Shown here piece after piece: positions 8,261 through 16,824 of a DNA stretch of 45,149 bases (position 1 is the stretch's first letter; each line of letters starts with the position of its first letter). The stretch is from Flavobacteriaceae bacterium TMED81 (GTDB lineage: Bacteria > Bacteroidota > Bacteroidia > Flavobacteriales > Flavobacteriaceae): positions 1 through 45,149 of the forward strand of contig NHEI02000036.1 in NCBI GenBank assembly GCA_002171575.2. The letters run 5' to 3'. The position numbers and the translations under genes are program-made. Below the pieces are notes generated by a model, which saw only the letters and a program-made list of their open reading frames with translations, searched no databases and was not told the origin of the DNA.

Positions 8261-9303
8261 GATGACAAGCGATTTAATGTTTCTATCAATATTTGATTTT
8301 CTTGGGGTGTTCCAACAGAAAAACGAAGGCAGTTTTCACACCCCACTTGATTACTGCGGTTGCGCACAACGATGTAATTTTCGATAAGTTGAGCATATCG
8401 TTTGTTGGCATCATCAACCCGCACCAAAAGGAAATTCGAATCACTCGGATAAACCTTTTCAACAAAGGAAATCTTCTCTAGCTGTGCAAACAGACCCTTT
8501 CTTTCTGCAATAAGTTGTGTGATTTGCCCTTGGGTTGTATCCCAATCCGCTAAAGCTGAAATGGCACGTTCTTGGGTCAATGAATTGATATTATATGGGG
8601 GTTTAATTTTGTTGAGAATATCGATAATCTCCTCACTTGCGATACAGATGCCAAGCCGAATTCCAGCTAGCCCATAGGCCTTGGAAAGGGTTTGGGTGAT
8701 GATTAAGTTGGGATAGGATGATAAGTCCGAAACCAAACTTTTTTGCGTAGAAAAATCGATATATGCCTCATCAATCACCACTAGACCAGTAAAAGATTGT
8801 ATTAAAGTAAGGATGTCCTCTCGGCGAAATGAATTGCCACTTGGATTGTTGGGAGAACACAGGAATATCGCTTTGGTTTGGGTCGAAATCTGGCTGAGAA
8901 TATCTTTTGTAACTAACTGAAAATCATCATTTAAAGGTACTTCATCTAAAGAAATACAGTTGATGTTCGCGAGCACTTTATACATGCCATAAGTTGGGGG
9001 CATCACAATGATTTTGTCTTGATTTGGAATGCAAAACGCACGAAAAATTAAGTCCAAAACCTCGTCACTTCCATTGCCGAGAAGCAATTGATTGGCAGCT
9101 ACCCATCTACGCCTTGCAATGACTTCTTTTAGCTTTCGCTGCTGCGGATCGGGATAACGGTTTACACCATTGTCAAATGGATTCTCATTCGCATCCAAAT
9201 ACACAACCTCACTCTCAACAGGGTCAAATTCGTCCCGAGCCGATGAATATGGCTGTAAATCAGCGATGTGTGAGCGAACCAATTTTTGAATATCAAAACT
9301 CAT
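8257..9303 (-). CDS. hisC: histidinol-phosphate aminotransferase
   Basis: PLP-dependent fold-type I aminotransferase that makes histidinol phosphate from imidazole acetol phosphate and glutamate. Visible motifs: YLDANENPFD near the N-terminus, LGNGSDEVLDL, SPNNPSGN, VVIDEAYIDF with the Asp that contacts the PLP ring, and TQTLSKAYGLAGIRLG with the Schiff-base Lys. 348 aa is typical. Start and stop codons overlap hisD and hisB by ATGA. Confidence 0.96.
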   Translation of the reverse strand: MSFDIQKLVRSHIADLQPYSSARDEFDPVESEVVYLDANENPFDNGVNRYPDPQQRKLKEVIARRRWVAANQLLLGNGSDEVLDLIFRAFCIPNQDKIIVMPPTYGMYKVLANINCISLDEVPLNDDFQLVTKDILSQISTQTKAIFLCSPNNPSGNSFRREDILTLIQSFTGLVVIDEAYIDFSTQKSLVSDLSSYPNLIITQTLSKAYGLAGIRLGICIASEEIIDILNKIKPPYNINSLTQERAISALADWDTTQGQITQLIAERKGLFAQLEKISFVEKVYPSDSNFLLVRVDDANKRYAQLIENYIVVRNRSNQVGCENCLRFSVGTPQENQILIETLNRLSS

Positions 9304-10583
9304 GTCAAATCTTTTAGTCGAAGACTTACAGCGTTTTTGTGTGCATACAAGCCCTCTGCATCAGCTAGGGTTTCTATCGAGGGTCCAAGGTCTTTCAAAC
9401 CTGTCTCGCTTATCTTTTGAAAGGTAATCGCCTTGAGAAAACTATCCAAGTTAACTCCACTGTATTGTTTGGCGTACCCATTGGTCGGTAAGGTGTGATT
9501 GGTCCCCGAAGCGTAATCACCTGCGCTTTCAGGAGTATAATTCCCAATAAACACTGATCCAGCGTTGGCCACCCCTTCGACAAACTTGTCTTCGTTGGCC
9601 ATACAAATGATATAGTGTTCGGGTCCGTATTCGTTGATAAAAGCAATGGCATCGGATTCAGCAGCAAAGTAAATGGCCGTTGAGTTTGCAAGTGCTTGTA
9701 CAGCGATTTCTTTTCTGGGAAGTGAATCCAACTGCTTTTGCACTTCGTCTTTTACCTTGTCAATGGTATCTTGACTGGTGCTGACCAATACCACTTGACT
9801 ATCTGTCCCGTGCTCTGCTTGTGACAGTAAGTCTGCTGCGACATAAGAAGGCACTGCTGTCTCGTCTGCGACGACCAGCAACTCACTCGGACCGGCGGGC
9901 ATATCGATTGAAACGCCGTATTGCGTTGCTTTTTGTTTGGCAGCAGTAACATATTGATTACCGGGTCCCAATATTTTATAAACCTGTGGAATCGTCTCTG
10001 TGCCAAAGGTCATCCCACCGATGGCTTGAATCCCCCCAACTTGAAATAAGCGGGTAAGGCCGCATTTATAAGCCGCATAGCGGATGGCTGGCGCAAGTTG
10101 ACCAGATTGATTTGGCGGCGTACACAGTACGATTTCACGACAACCAGCAATGGTAGCGGGTATGGCGAGCATAAGAATAGAAGAAAACAAAGGAGCTGTC
10201 CCTCCTGGGATATAAAGCCCGACTTTCTCGATTGGTCGTTTCTCTTGCCAACATGATACCCCCTCTTGCACATCAAGCTGTACGCGATCGGTTTGCTGCG
10301 CTTTGTGGAAGGCGTAGATATTGTCATAGGCCTTGTCAATTGCAGCTCGTAAATCAGCTGATAACTCGTTTTGAGCGCTTTTTAGATCGGCTAGGTCAAC
10401 TTCAATGCGCTCAGGTCGATAGCCATCAAATTTTTCGCTGTAGGCCTGTATGGCTTGATCGCCTTGCCGTTGAATTGCGCCAAAGACTTCGTCCACAACT
10501 GGCATGACATCATCTAAAGATGCTGTAGGGCGTGCAGTTAGCTCACCCCATTGATCGGTAGTTGGATTCAAAACCGTTTTCAT
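9300..10583 (-). CDS. hisD: histidinol dehydrogenase
   Basis: Zinc- and NAD-dependent enzyme that oxidises histidinol to histidine in two steps. Characteristic stretches are PGGTAPLFSSILM, LGPGNQYVTAAKQ, DMPAGPSELLV, LLSQAEHG and SGTNHTLPTNG. ATG 10583 gives 427 aa and overlaps the hisG stop by 4 nt; the 25 extra open codons upstream lie inside hisG and are not family sequence. Confidence 0.97.
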   Translation of the reverse strand: MKTVLNPTTDQWGELTARPTASLDDVMPVVDEVFGAIQRQGDQAIQAYSEKFDGYRPERIEVDLADLKSAQNELSADLRAAIDKAYDNIYAFHKAQQTDRVQLDVQEGVSCWQEKRPIEKVGLYIPGGTAPLFSSILMLAIPATIAGCREIVLCTPPNQSGQLAPAIRYAAYKCGLTRLFQVGGIQAIGGMTFGTETIPQVYKILGPGNQYVTAAKQKATQYGVSIDMPAGPSELLVVADETAVPSYVAADLLSQAEHGTDSQVVLVSTSQDTIDKVKDEVQKQLDSLPRKEIAVQALANSTAIYFAAESDAIAFINEYGPEHYIICMANEDKFVEGVANAGSVFIGNYTPESAGDYASGTNHTLPTNGYAKQYSGVNLDSFLKAITFQKISETGLKDLGPSIETLADAEGLYAHKNAVSLRLKDLT

Positions 10584-11440
10584 AAGACCATTTTTTCTAC
10601 TGGGCAAACCAAAATATCTTGCGCACCAGCTGCTTTTAACTCGTCGATGACTTCCCAAAACGTCCCCTCATTGACCACAGAGTGCAGTGAGCTCCACCCT
10701 GGTTCGGCCAAAGGCAATACCGTTAGAGATTTTAATACAGGTAGTATCGACGATATCTTGTCAATACTCTCATTGGGAACATTCATCAAAATATACTTTG
10801 ACTGACGCCCTTTGAGTACGGACTGAATGCGGAATTGCAACTTTTTTAAGATGTCATTCTTTTCAGCATCCAAGGTACTGCTAGCTGCCAGAACGGCTTC
10901 GGATTTAAACAACACCTCGACTTCTTTAAGGTTGTTTTTAAACAAGGTAGAACCACTGGAAACAATATCGCAAACCGCATCAGATAAGCCAATATTCGGA
11001 GCGATTTCGACAGAACCATTGATGATGTGAAGTTCAGCGTCAATTCCTTTTTCTGCAAGAAACCCTTTCACTGTATTTGGATAAGAAGTAGCTATTTTCT
11101 TCCCTGTTAAGCTTTCAATGCCCTTGTAGGTATCCTCTTTTGGAACGGCGATTGATACCCGACATTTCGAAAAACCTAGCTTTTCTTTGATGGAGATATC
11201 GTCTCCTTTTTCAACCAGTAGATTTTCGCCAATGATCGCAATATCAACGACTCCATCACGGAGATATTGAGGAATATCTCCATTGCGCAAGTAGAAGATT
11301 TCCATAGGGAAATTACGAGCGACGGCTTTTAACTGGTCCTTTCCATTATCGATTGAAATTCCACAGTCATTGAGGAGGTTCAATGATTCATCATGTAGTC
11401 TTCCTGATTTTTGAACGGCGATGTGTAACTTTTTTTTCAC
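10580..11440 (-). CDS. hisG: ATP phosphoribosyltransferase (long form)
   Basis: First and feedback-regulated step of histidine synthesis, joining ATP and PRPP. Starts with GTG at 11440 (KKKLHIAVQKSGRLHDES). The PRPP loop is in CDIVSSGSTLFKNNL, and the C-terminal ACT-like regulatory domain is present (about 215-286, ending DILVCPVEKM), so this is the homohexameric HisG_L form that does not need HisZ. It lies directly downstream of the histidine leader and terminator described separately, about 20 nt after the terminator's U-run. Confidence 0.97.
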   Translation of the reverse strand: MKKKLHIAVQKSGRLHDESLNLLNDCGISIDNGKDQLKAVARNFPMEIFYLRNGDIPQYLRDGVVDIAIIGENLLVEKGDDISIKEKLGFSKCRVSIAVPKEDTYKGIESLTGKKIATSYPNTVKGFLAEKGIDAELHIINGSVEIAPNIGLSDAVCDIVSSGSTLFKNNLKEVEVLFKSEAVLAASSTLDAEKNDILKKLQFRIQSVLKGRQSKYILMNVPNESIDKISSILPVLKSLTVLPLAEPGWSSLHSVVNEGTFWEVIDELKAAGAQDILVCPVEKMVL

Positions 11441-11464
11441 GATTTCAATTTATACAAACAAAAA

Positions 11465-11489
11465 AACCCGCTTGAATCTCAAACGGGTT
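11465..11489 (-). terminator. attenuator terminator of the his operon
   Basis: On the minus strand an 11-bp stem: arm AACCCGTTTGA, loop GAT, arm TCAAGCGGGTT (one G-U pair), followed at once by an unpaired run of T to 11460. This is a strong intrinsic terminator between the leader peptide and hisG, so it must be bypassed for the operon to be expressed. Its 5' arm can alternatively pair with the end of the leader ORF. Confidence 0.88.
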
Positions 11490-11533
11490 TTGAATAAGTT
11501 ATATCATATCCAACTCAACTCGTCTGAGACAAG
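11477..11533 (-). promoter_or_regulatory. antiterminator stem of the his attenuator
   Basis: Minus-strand TCTCAGACG (11529-11521, inside the leader ORF) pairs over 9 bp with CGTTTGAGA (11485-11477, part of the terminator 5' arm), with one G-U pair. The stem extends by 4 bp (CTTG 11533-11530 with CAAG 11474-11471) across a 2-nt bulge. Forming it destroys the terminator. The 5' arm begins 12 nt after the last His codon, just beyond a ribosome stalled there. Confidence 0.8.
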
Positions 11534-11568
11534 GCAAATAAGTGATGGATATGTGTGTTTTTTTTCAT
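11515..11568 (-). CDS. hisL: histidine operon leader peptide (17 aa)
   Basis: Short ORF MKKNTHIHHLFALSQTS with three His in four codons (CAT ATC CAT CAC), read from ATG 11568 to TGA 11515. It lies between a predicted promoter and the intrinsic terminator in front of hisG. His codons placed before alternative RNA stems are the hallmark of ribosome-mediated attenuation as in enterobacterial hisL. When charged tRNA-His is scarce, a ribosome stalled at the His codons would leave the antiterminator arm free; when His is plentiful, the ribosome reaches the stop and covers that arm. The sequence is unlike E. coli HisL apart from the His run. Confidence 0.85.
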   Translation of the reverse strand: MKKNTHIHHLFALSQTS

Positions 11569-11575
11569 TTCGATT

Positions 11576-11584
11576 GCAAATATC
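11576..11584 (-). promoter_or_regulatory. predicted promoter of the his operon
   Basis: Minus-strand GATATTTGC matches the -7 element TAnnTTTG at 7 of 8 positions. It lies 8 nt upstream of the leader ATG (11568), implying a 5' leader of only a few nucleotides. The same core GATATTTGC precedes the arginine leader at 41431. No clear -33 TTTG was found. It is just downstream of the prohibitin stop codon, so the his genes need not depend on that operon. Confidence 0.55.
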
Positions 11585-11605
11585 AAACAAAATTTTGAAA
11601 AAAAC

Positions 11606-12424
11606 CTATTGATTGCCCAAAATTATGGGTAAACCATCTTCTCCACTTCCGATCACAATCACTTTCGCATTGGTCGATTCTGACAATTGTAGCGTAGCTT
11701 CTATCCCCTTTTCAAGAAGGATATTTTGGGTTAGGGAAGCATTTAGAATTCGGTTGGCCATTGCTTTACCTTCTGCTTCAATCCGTACTTTCTCTGCTTC
11801 TTTTGTTGCTTTTTCTAATCGAAACTCATACTCTAGTGATTCTTGCTCTTGGGTGAGTTTACGTTGAATCGCTTCTTTGATTGAAGGCGGTAGGGTGACA
11901 TCACGTACCAAGACCGCGTTGATTTGTACGAACTGTGGTTCTACCTTCTTTTTAGTTTCCTCAAAAATCTCGTTTTGAATTGCATCTCGTTTTGAAGAGT
12001 ATAACTGTTCTGGTGTATAACGCCCAATCACCGAACGAGCAACGGCACGTATCTCTGGAACGATTACGATATTAAGGTAGTCCTCGCCTTTGGTTTTGTG
12101 TAACAGTCCCAAATCGTCAATAATTGGTTGATAGAGCACAGAAACATCAAGAGAAATTTCAAGACCATTAGAAGACAAAACACGCATACCGCTTTCAAAT
12201 TCTTCTTGTTGCTTGATGTTATAAACATACACCTTATTCCAAGGCGCAATAATATGAAAACCCTCCGATAAGGCTGGTTTGTCAGTAACGGTACCACCAC
12301 CAAATCGCTTCCATACGACTCCAGCTTCTCCATAGCCGATATTTACAGCAGAGCGAAAAAGGATAATGAGTGTAACAAAAAGCAATACAGTGATTGGTAG
12401 TCCAAGTTTAGGTAAATTATTCAT
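11606..12424 (-). CDS. prohibitin / SPFH-domain membrane protein
   Basis: 272-aa protein anchored by one N-terminal membrane segment (about 5-26), followed by an SPFH/prohibitin domain (GFHIIAPWNKVYVYNIKQQEEFES onward, with the VLYQP and VIVPEIRAVARSVIGRYTPEQLYS stretches). A charged coiled coil (about 175-225, many Glu, Lys and Ala) ends in a short hydrophobic tail. Members form large membrane-associated oligomers, often with FtsH-type proteases; the partner is not in this window. It is the last gene of the lpx-efp-sucD-fabG run, 18 nt after fabG. Confidence 0.9.
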   Translation of the reverse strand: MNNLPKLGLPITVLLFVTLIILFRSAVNIGYGEAGVVWKRFGGGTVTDKPALSEGFHIIAPWNKVYVYNIKQQEEFESGMRVLSSNGLEISLDVSVLYQPIIDDLGLLHKTKGEDYLNIVIVPEIRAVARSVIGRYTPEQLYSSKRDAIQNEIFEETKKKVEPQFVQINAVLVRDVTLPPSIKEAIQRKLTQEQESLEYEFRLEKATKEAEKVRIEAEGKAMANRILNASLTQNILLEKGIEATLQLSESTNAKVIVIGSGEDGLPIILGNQ

Positions 12425-12442
12425 TGATATATATTAAAAAAG

Positions 12443-13189
12443 TTAAGTAAGCATTCCTCCATCTACATTGATTACCTGTCCAGTGATGTAGCTAGATAGG
12501 TCCGAAGCCAAAAATACGCATGCATTGGCTACGTCATTTGGCGTTCCACCCCGCTTGAGCGGAATTCCGGCACGCCATCCTGCGACAACTTCTTCTGAAA
12601 GTTTTGCAGTCATTTCTGTTTCGATAAAGCCCGGAGCAATCACGTTGCAACGGATGTTTCGCGATCCAAGTTCAAGGGCAACAGACTTCGAAAAGCCAAT
12701 AATTCCCGCTTTGGATGCTGCGTAATTTGATTGTCCAGCGTTCCCTTTTACCCCAACAACAGAGCTCATATTGATGATACTGCCATGTCGCTGTTTTAAC
12801 ATCGTGCGCTGCACGGCTTTGGTGAGGTTAAAGACAGATTTCAAATTGACTTCAATCACCTTGTCAAAATCCTCTTCTGAAATGCGCATCAGCAGATTGT
12901 CCTTGGTGATTCCCGCATTGTTGATCAACACGTCAATCGTGCTGAAATCTGCGAGGACGTTTTCGACAAGCTCTTGGGCTTGTTCAAAGTCTGCAGCATT
13001 GGATTGATATCCTTTGGCTTGCACACCAAGTGCTTTTAGTTCTGTCTCGAGTGCATTGGCAGCATCTACAGAAGAGCTATAGGTAAACACCACGTTGGCA
13101 CCATGCTCCGCAAAAACAGTTGCAATTCCTTTTCCGATGCCACGACTTGCACCAGTGATTAAAACGGTCTTGTTTTCGAGTAGTTTCAT
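12443..13189 (-). CDS. fabG: 3-oxoacyl-ACP reductase
   Basis: NADPH-dependent reductase of the fatty acid elongation cycle. A short-chain dehydrogenase with the cofactor motif TGASRGIGKG near the N-terminus, NNAGIT, and the catalytic Ser (INMSSVVG) and YAASK (Tyr/Lys). The C-terminus IETEMTAKLSEE ... YITGQVINVDGGM is typical of FabG and separates it from many other SDRs. The 248-aa length is normal. It sits 4 nt after sucD. Confidence 0.95.
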   Translation of the reverse strand: MKLLENKTVLITGASRGIGKGIATVFAEHGANVVFTYSSSVDAANALETELKALGVQAKGYQSNAADFEQAQELVENVLADFSTIDVLINNAGITKDNLLMRISEEDFDKVIEVNLKSVFNLTKAVQRTMLKQRHGSIINMSSVVGVKGNAGQSNYAASKAGIIGFSKSVALELGSRNIRCNVIAPGFIETEMTAKLSEEVVAGWRAGIPLKRGGTPNDVANACVFLASDLSSYITGQVINVDGGMLT

Positions 13190-13193
13190 TGGT

Positions 13194-14066
13194 TTAGTTT
13201 AGGATTTGAGCTACTTTTTTTCCGATTTCAGCTGGAGAGTCCACAACGTGAATCCCACATTCTGACATGATTTGCTTTTTGGCTTCTGCAGTGTCCTCTG
13301 CCCCACCAACAATCGCACCTGCATGACCCATGGTTCGGCCTTTAGGAGCAGTTTCTCCTGCGATAAACCCAACAACTGGCTTTGGATTGCCTTGTTCATG
13401 TACCCAACGAGCTGCATCAGCTTCGAGTTGCCCGCCGATTTCACCAATCATAACGATACACTCTGTTTCGTCGTCATTCATCAGCAGTTCAACGGCCTCT
13501 TTGGTTGTTGTTCCAATGATGGGGTCACCGCCAATCCCGATTGCAGTGGTAATCCCAAGGCCTTCTTTCACAACTTGATCAGCAGCTTCATAGGTCAGGG
13601 TTCCCGATTTGGACACGATGCCCACATTTCCTTTCTTAAATACAAAGCCGGGCATAATGCCAACTTTAGCTTCTTCTGGAGTGATCACACCAGGACAATT
13701 GGGCCCGACTAGGCGTGCGTTGCGTTCTTTGACATACGCAGATGCTTTGACCATATCAGCGACAGGGATTCCCTCTGTGATGGTTACAATGACCTGAATA
13801 CCGGCATCTGCAGCTTCCATGATGGCATCTGCGGCAAAAGCAGGGGGTACAAAGATGATGGATGTATCTGCTCCAACGGCATCAACAGCATCTTTGACCG
13901 TGTTGAACACAGGTTTATCCAAATGGGTTTGTCCACCTTTCCCAGGCGTAACTCCACCAACGACCTGCGTGCCATAGGCAATCATTTGTTCGGCGTGAAA
14001 GCTTCCTTCACTCCCTGTAAATCCTTGTACGATAATTTTTGAGTCTTTATTGACGAGTACGCTCAT
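13194..14066 (-). CDS. sucD: succinyl-CoA synthetase alpha subunit
   Basis: Alpha subunit of the TCA-cycle ligase that makes ATP or GTP from succinyl-CoA. The CoA-binding GFTGSEGSFHAEQMIAYGT opens the protein, VGPNCPG is central, and the phosphorylated active-site His is in GHAGAIVGG. The 290-aa length is normal. The beta subunit (sucC) is not adjacent here, so it must lie elsewhere. It follows efp by 2 nt. Confidence 0.96.
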   Translation of the reverse strand: MSVLVNKDSKIIVQGFTGSEGSFHAEQMIAYGTQVVGGVTPGKGGQTHLDKPVFNTVKDAVDAVGADTSIIFVPPAFAADAIMEAADAGIQVIVTITEGIPVADMVKASAYVKERNARLVGPNCPGVITPEEAKVGIMPGFVFKKGNVGIVSKSGTLTYEAADQVVKEGLGITTAIGIGGDPIIGTTTKEAVELLMNDDETECIVMIGEIGGQLEADAARWVHEQGNPKPVVGFIAGETAPKGRTMGHAGAIVGGAEDTAEAKKQIMSECGIHVVDSPAEIGKKVAQILN

Positions 14067-14068
14067 AG

Positions 14069-14638
14069 TTATTCCTTGATTCGTTCGATATAGCTTGATT
14101 TTTCGGTGTCTACTTTGATCTTATCTCCTTCGTTGATAAACAAAGGGACATTAATTTTAGCGCCAGTTTCCAATGTAGCGGGCTTGGTCGCATTGGTTGC
14201 GGTATTGCCCTTTACGCCGGGCTCACTGTGTGTAACCTCTAATATCACGCTGGCGGGCATGTCGACAGACAATGGAATCCCATCATCATCGGAATTGGTC
14301 ATCACAGTAACATGCTCACCTTCCCTGAGCAGTTCTGGAGCGTCTAATATGCTTTTTTGAAGTTCGATTTGATTGTAGTCATCGGTATTCATAAAATGAT
14401 AGGTCTCCCCATCATTGTATAAAAACTGAAACTTGCGGGTTTCAACACGAACATCATCGATTTTATGACCTGCTGAAAAGGTATTATCAATCACTTTTCC
14501 ACTGGTAACACTTTTTAGTTTTGTTCGAACAAAGGCAGGGCCTTTTCCCGGTTTGACGTGTAAAAACTCAATAATTTTAAAAATATCATTGTTGTAGCGA
14601 ATGCAAAGTCCTTTGCGAATGTCAGAAGTTGATGCCAT
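14069..14638 (-). CDS. efp: translation elongation factor P
   Basis: Stimulates peptide-bond formation at polyproline stalls. Three beta-barrel domains: KOW-like N-domain with VKPGKGPAF, where Lys32 sits at the loop tip that is modified in many EF-Ps, then the OB domains ending in KIKVDTEKSSYIERIKE. No modification enzyme gene is seen in this window. The 189-aa length is normal. It lies between lpxA and sucD with 2-3 nt gaps. Confidence 0.96.
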   Translation of the reverse strand: MASTSDIRKGLCIRYNNDIFKIIEFLHVKPGKGPAFVRTKLKSVTSGKVIDNTFSAGHKIDDVRVETRKFQFLYNDGETYHFMNTDDYNQIELQKSILDAPELLREGEHVTVMTNSDDDGIPLSVDMPASVILEVTHSEPGVKGNTATNATKPATLETGAKINVPLFINEGDKIKVDTEKSSYIERIKE

Positions 14639-14641
14639 GCG

Positions 14642-15427
14642 TTATGATGTTTTGGAATATCCTTTCATAATCCCCCGTTGTGAATCCCGAATAAATTGTA
14701 AAATCTCATCTCTTTCAGACGAAACTTCCATTTCTGCTTCGATAATTTCCACCGCTTGGGTATTGTTGTAACTTTTTTGATAGAGGATTCGATAAATATT
14801 TTGAATCTCTCTGATTTTTTCACTTGTAAAACCACGACGACGAAGTCCAACGGAGTTGATCCCCACATAGGAGATTGGCTCACGTGCAGCTTTGACAAAA
14901 GGCGGAACATCTTTTCGAACCAAAGACCCCCCAGCGATAAAAGAGTGACTTCCCACAGAACAGAACTGATGGACAGCCGTCATTCCAGCCAAAATCACAT
15001 GATCGCCAATGGTGATATGCCCAGCCAGTGTGCTATTGTTGGAAAAAATACAATGGTTACCAACAATGCAATCGTGTGCGATGTGAGAATAGGCCATAAT
15101 CAGGCAGTTTTCACCAATCATTGTTTTCCCTCTTGAAGACGTTCCTCTGTTGATGGTTACACATTCCCGAATGGTGGTATTATCCCCGATTTCGGCAGTA
15201 GAGTCTTCTCCATTAAACTTTAAATCTTGCGGGACAGCGGAAATTACAGAACCGGGAAAAATCGAACAATTTTTTCCAATGCGCGCCCCTTCCATAATCG
15301 TAACGTTTGATCCAATCCAAGTACCTTCTCCAATTTCAACATTTTTGTCAATGGTGGTAAAGGGTTCAATGACGACATTTTTGGCAATTACGGCTCTCGG
15401 GTGGACGTATGCAAGCGGTTGGTTCAT
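14642..15427 (-). CDS. lpxA: acyl-ACP--UDP-N-acetylglucosamine O-acyltransferase
   Basis: First step of lipid A synthesis, adding a hydroxyacyl chain to UDP-GlcNAc. Left-handed beta-helix of hexapeptide repeats fills residues about 1-190 (for example VIAKNVVIEPFTTIDKNV), with the catalytic-His region MAYSHIAHDCIVG and the QFCSVGSHSFIAGGS loop. A helical C-terminus of the LpxA type follows (SEKIREIQNIYRILYQ). 261 aa is normal. The start codon overlaps the lpxC/fabZ stop by 4 nt. Confidence 0.96.
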   Translation of the reverse strand: MNQPLAYVHPRAVIAKNVVIEPFTTIDKNVEIGEGTWIGSNVTIMEGARIGKNCSIFPGSVISAVPQDLKFNGEDSTAEIGDNTTIRECVTINRGTSSRGKTMIGENCLIMAYSHIAHDCIVGNHCIFSNNSTLAGHITIGDHVILAGMTAVHQFCSVGSHSFIAGGSLVRKDVPPFVKAAREPISYVGINSVGLRRRGFTSEKIREIQNIYRILYQKSYNNTQAVEIIEAEMEVSSERDEILQFIRDSQRGIMKGYSKTS

Positions 15428-16824
15428 ATCTTAACTTGATTTTTCTTGACAATTTGTGCCATCATTTCCGCTTCGGTGGTCAATCGCCCGCGACTGTATG
15501 CATAGGCCTGCATATGGCAGATTCCCCTTCTGATTGGAGATAGGAGTTCCAACTTAAAAACAAGGGTGTCGCCGGGAACAACGGGGTGCTTAAACTTAGC
15601 GTTTTCAATTTTCATGAAAAAAGTGAGATAGTTTTCTGGGTCGGGAACGGAATTGAGAACCAATACTCCACCAGCTTGTGCCATTGCCTCGATTTGGAGG
15701 ACACCCGGCATTACAGGTTGACCTGGAAAATGTCCCTGAAAAAAGGGTTCGTTCATGGTCACACTTTTAACAGCTATGACATGTTTTTTACTGATCTCAA
15801 GGATTTTATCAACCAACAAAAAAGGAGGTCGGTGAGGTAAGATATCCATGATCTGATTCACATCCAGCGCTGGCTCAGCGTTTAAGTCATAATTAGGAAC
15901 GTGATTTCTCTTTTCTTCCTTGATGATTTTGGCCATTTTTTTGGCAAACTGTGTGTTGATTGCATGACCAGGTTTTGAAGCAATGACCTTTCCACGAATT
16001 CGAGTTCCAATCAATGCCAAATCTCCAATTACATCCAATAGTTTGTGACGCGCTGCCTCATTGGGATAATGAAGGGTAAGGTTGTCTAGAGTCCCATTGG
16101 GTTTTACAGAGATCGATTTTTTATTAAATGCTTTACGCAAACGATCCATGGTTTCTTCAGACAATTCTTTATCAACATACACAATGGCATTGTTGAGGTC
16201 TCCACCTTTGATTAAACCACTTGACAAGAGGTTTTCAAGTTCATGAAGAAAGCTAAATGTGCGCGCATTGGCAAACTCTTTTTTGAATTGGCTGAGTTTT
16301 TTAAGGTTTGCATTTTGGGTAGCAAGTACTTTAGTTCCAAAATCAACCATGGTGGTAACCTCATAATTGTCAGCGGGCAACAAGGTAATTTCACTCCCCG
16401 ATTCGTCACAAGTGTAGGTGATATTCTCTTTGACGATATATTCCTCACGCTCTGCATCAAGCGCTTTCACACCAACTTTGTCGATCGCTTCGACAAAAAA
16501 TTTGGATGAGCCATCCATAATCGGAGGTTCAGAAGCGTTTAGTTCAATGAGTACATTGTCAACTTCACAGCCAACAAGGGCTGCTAAGACGTGTTCACTT
16601 GTTTGGATGGTCACGCCTTTTTTTTGGAGACTTGTTCCTCGTTTGGTATCTGCAACATGCTGAGCAAGTGCTTCGATAATCGGGCTGCCCTCCAGATCGA
16701 TGCGTTGAAAAGCATAGCCGTGGTTGGCTGGGGCTGGCTTAAAAGTCATCGTGACTTCTTCTCCAGTATGTATACCTACTCCTTTGAGAGTAATCGCATT
16801 TGCAATCGTAGTTTGTTTAGCCAT
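15424..16824 (-). CDS. lpxC/fabZ: bifunctional LpxC deacetylase / FabZ 3-hydroxyacyl-ACP dehydratase
   Basis: Fusion typical of Bacteroidota. The LpxC part (about 1-300) is the zinc deacetylase committing UDP-acyl-GlcNAc to lipid A: GVGIHTGEE, TSEHVLAAL with one zinc His, EPPIMDGSSKFFVEAI, and RHKLLDVIGDLAL with the second His and Asp. The FabZ part (about 310-466) is a hot-dog dehydratase: DILPHRPPFLLVDKI, then the catalytic GHFPGQPVMPGVLQIEAMAQ. Having both activities on one chain couples lipid A to fatty acid supply. It overlaps lpxD by 8 nt. Confidence 0.97.
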   Translation of the reverse strand: MAKQTTIANAITLKGVGIHTGEEVTMTFKPAPANHGYAFQRIDLEGSPIIEALAQHVADTKRGTSLQKKGVTIQTSEHVLAALVGCEVDNVLIELNASEPPIMDGSSKFFVEAIDKVGVKALDAEREEYIVKENITYTCDESGSEITLLPADNYEVTTMVDFGTKVLATQNANLKKLSQFKKEFANARTFSFLHELENLLSSGLIKGGDLNNAIVYVDKELSEETMDRLRKAFNKKSISVKPNGTLDNLTLHYPNEAARHKLLDVIGDLALIGTRIRGKVIASKPGHAINTQFAKKMAKIIKEEKRNHVPNYDLNAEPALDVNQIMDILPHRPPFLLVDKILEISKKHVIAVKSVTMNEPFFQGHFPGQPVMPGVLQIEAMAQAGGVLVLNSVPDPENYLTFFMKIENAKFKHPVVPGDTLVFKLELLSPIRRGICHMQAYAYSRGRLTTEAEMMAQIVKKNQVKI

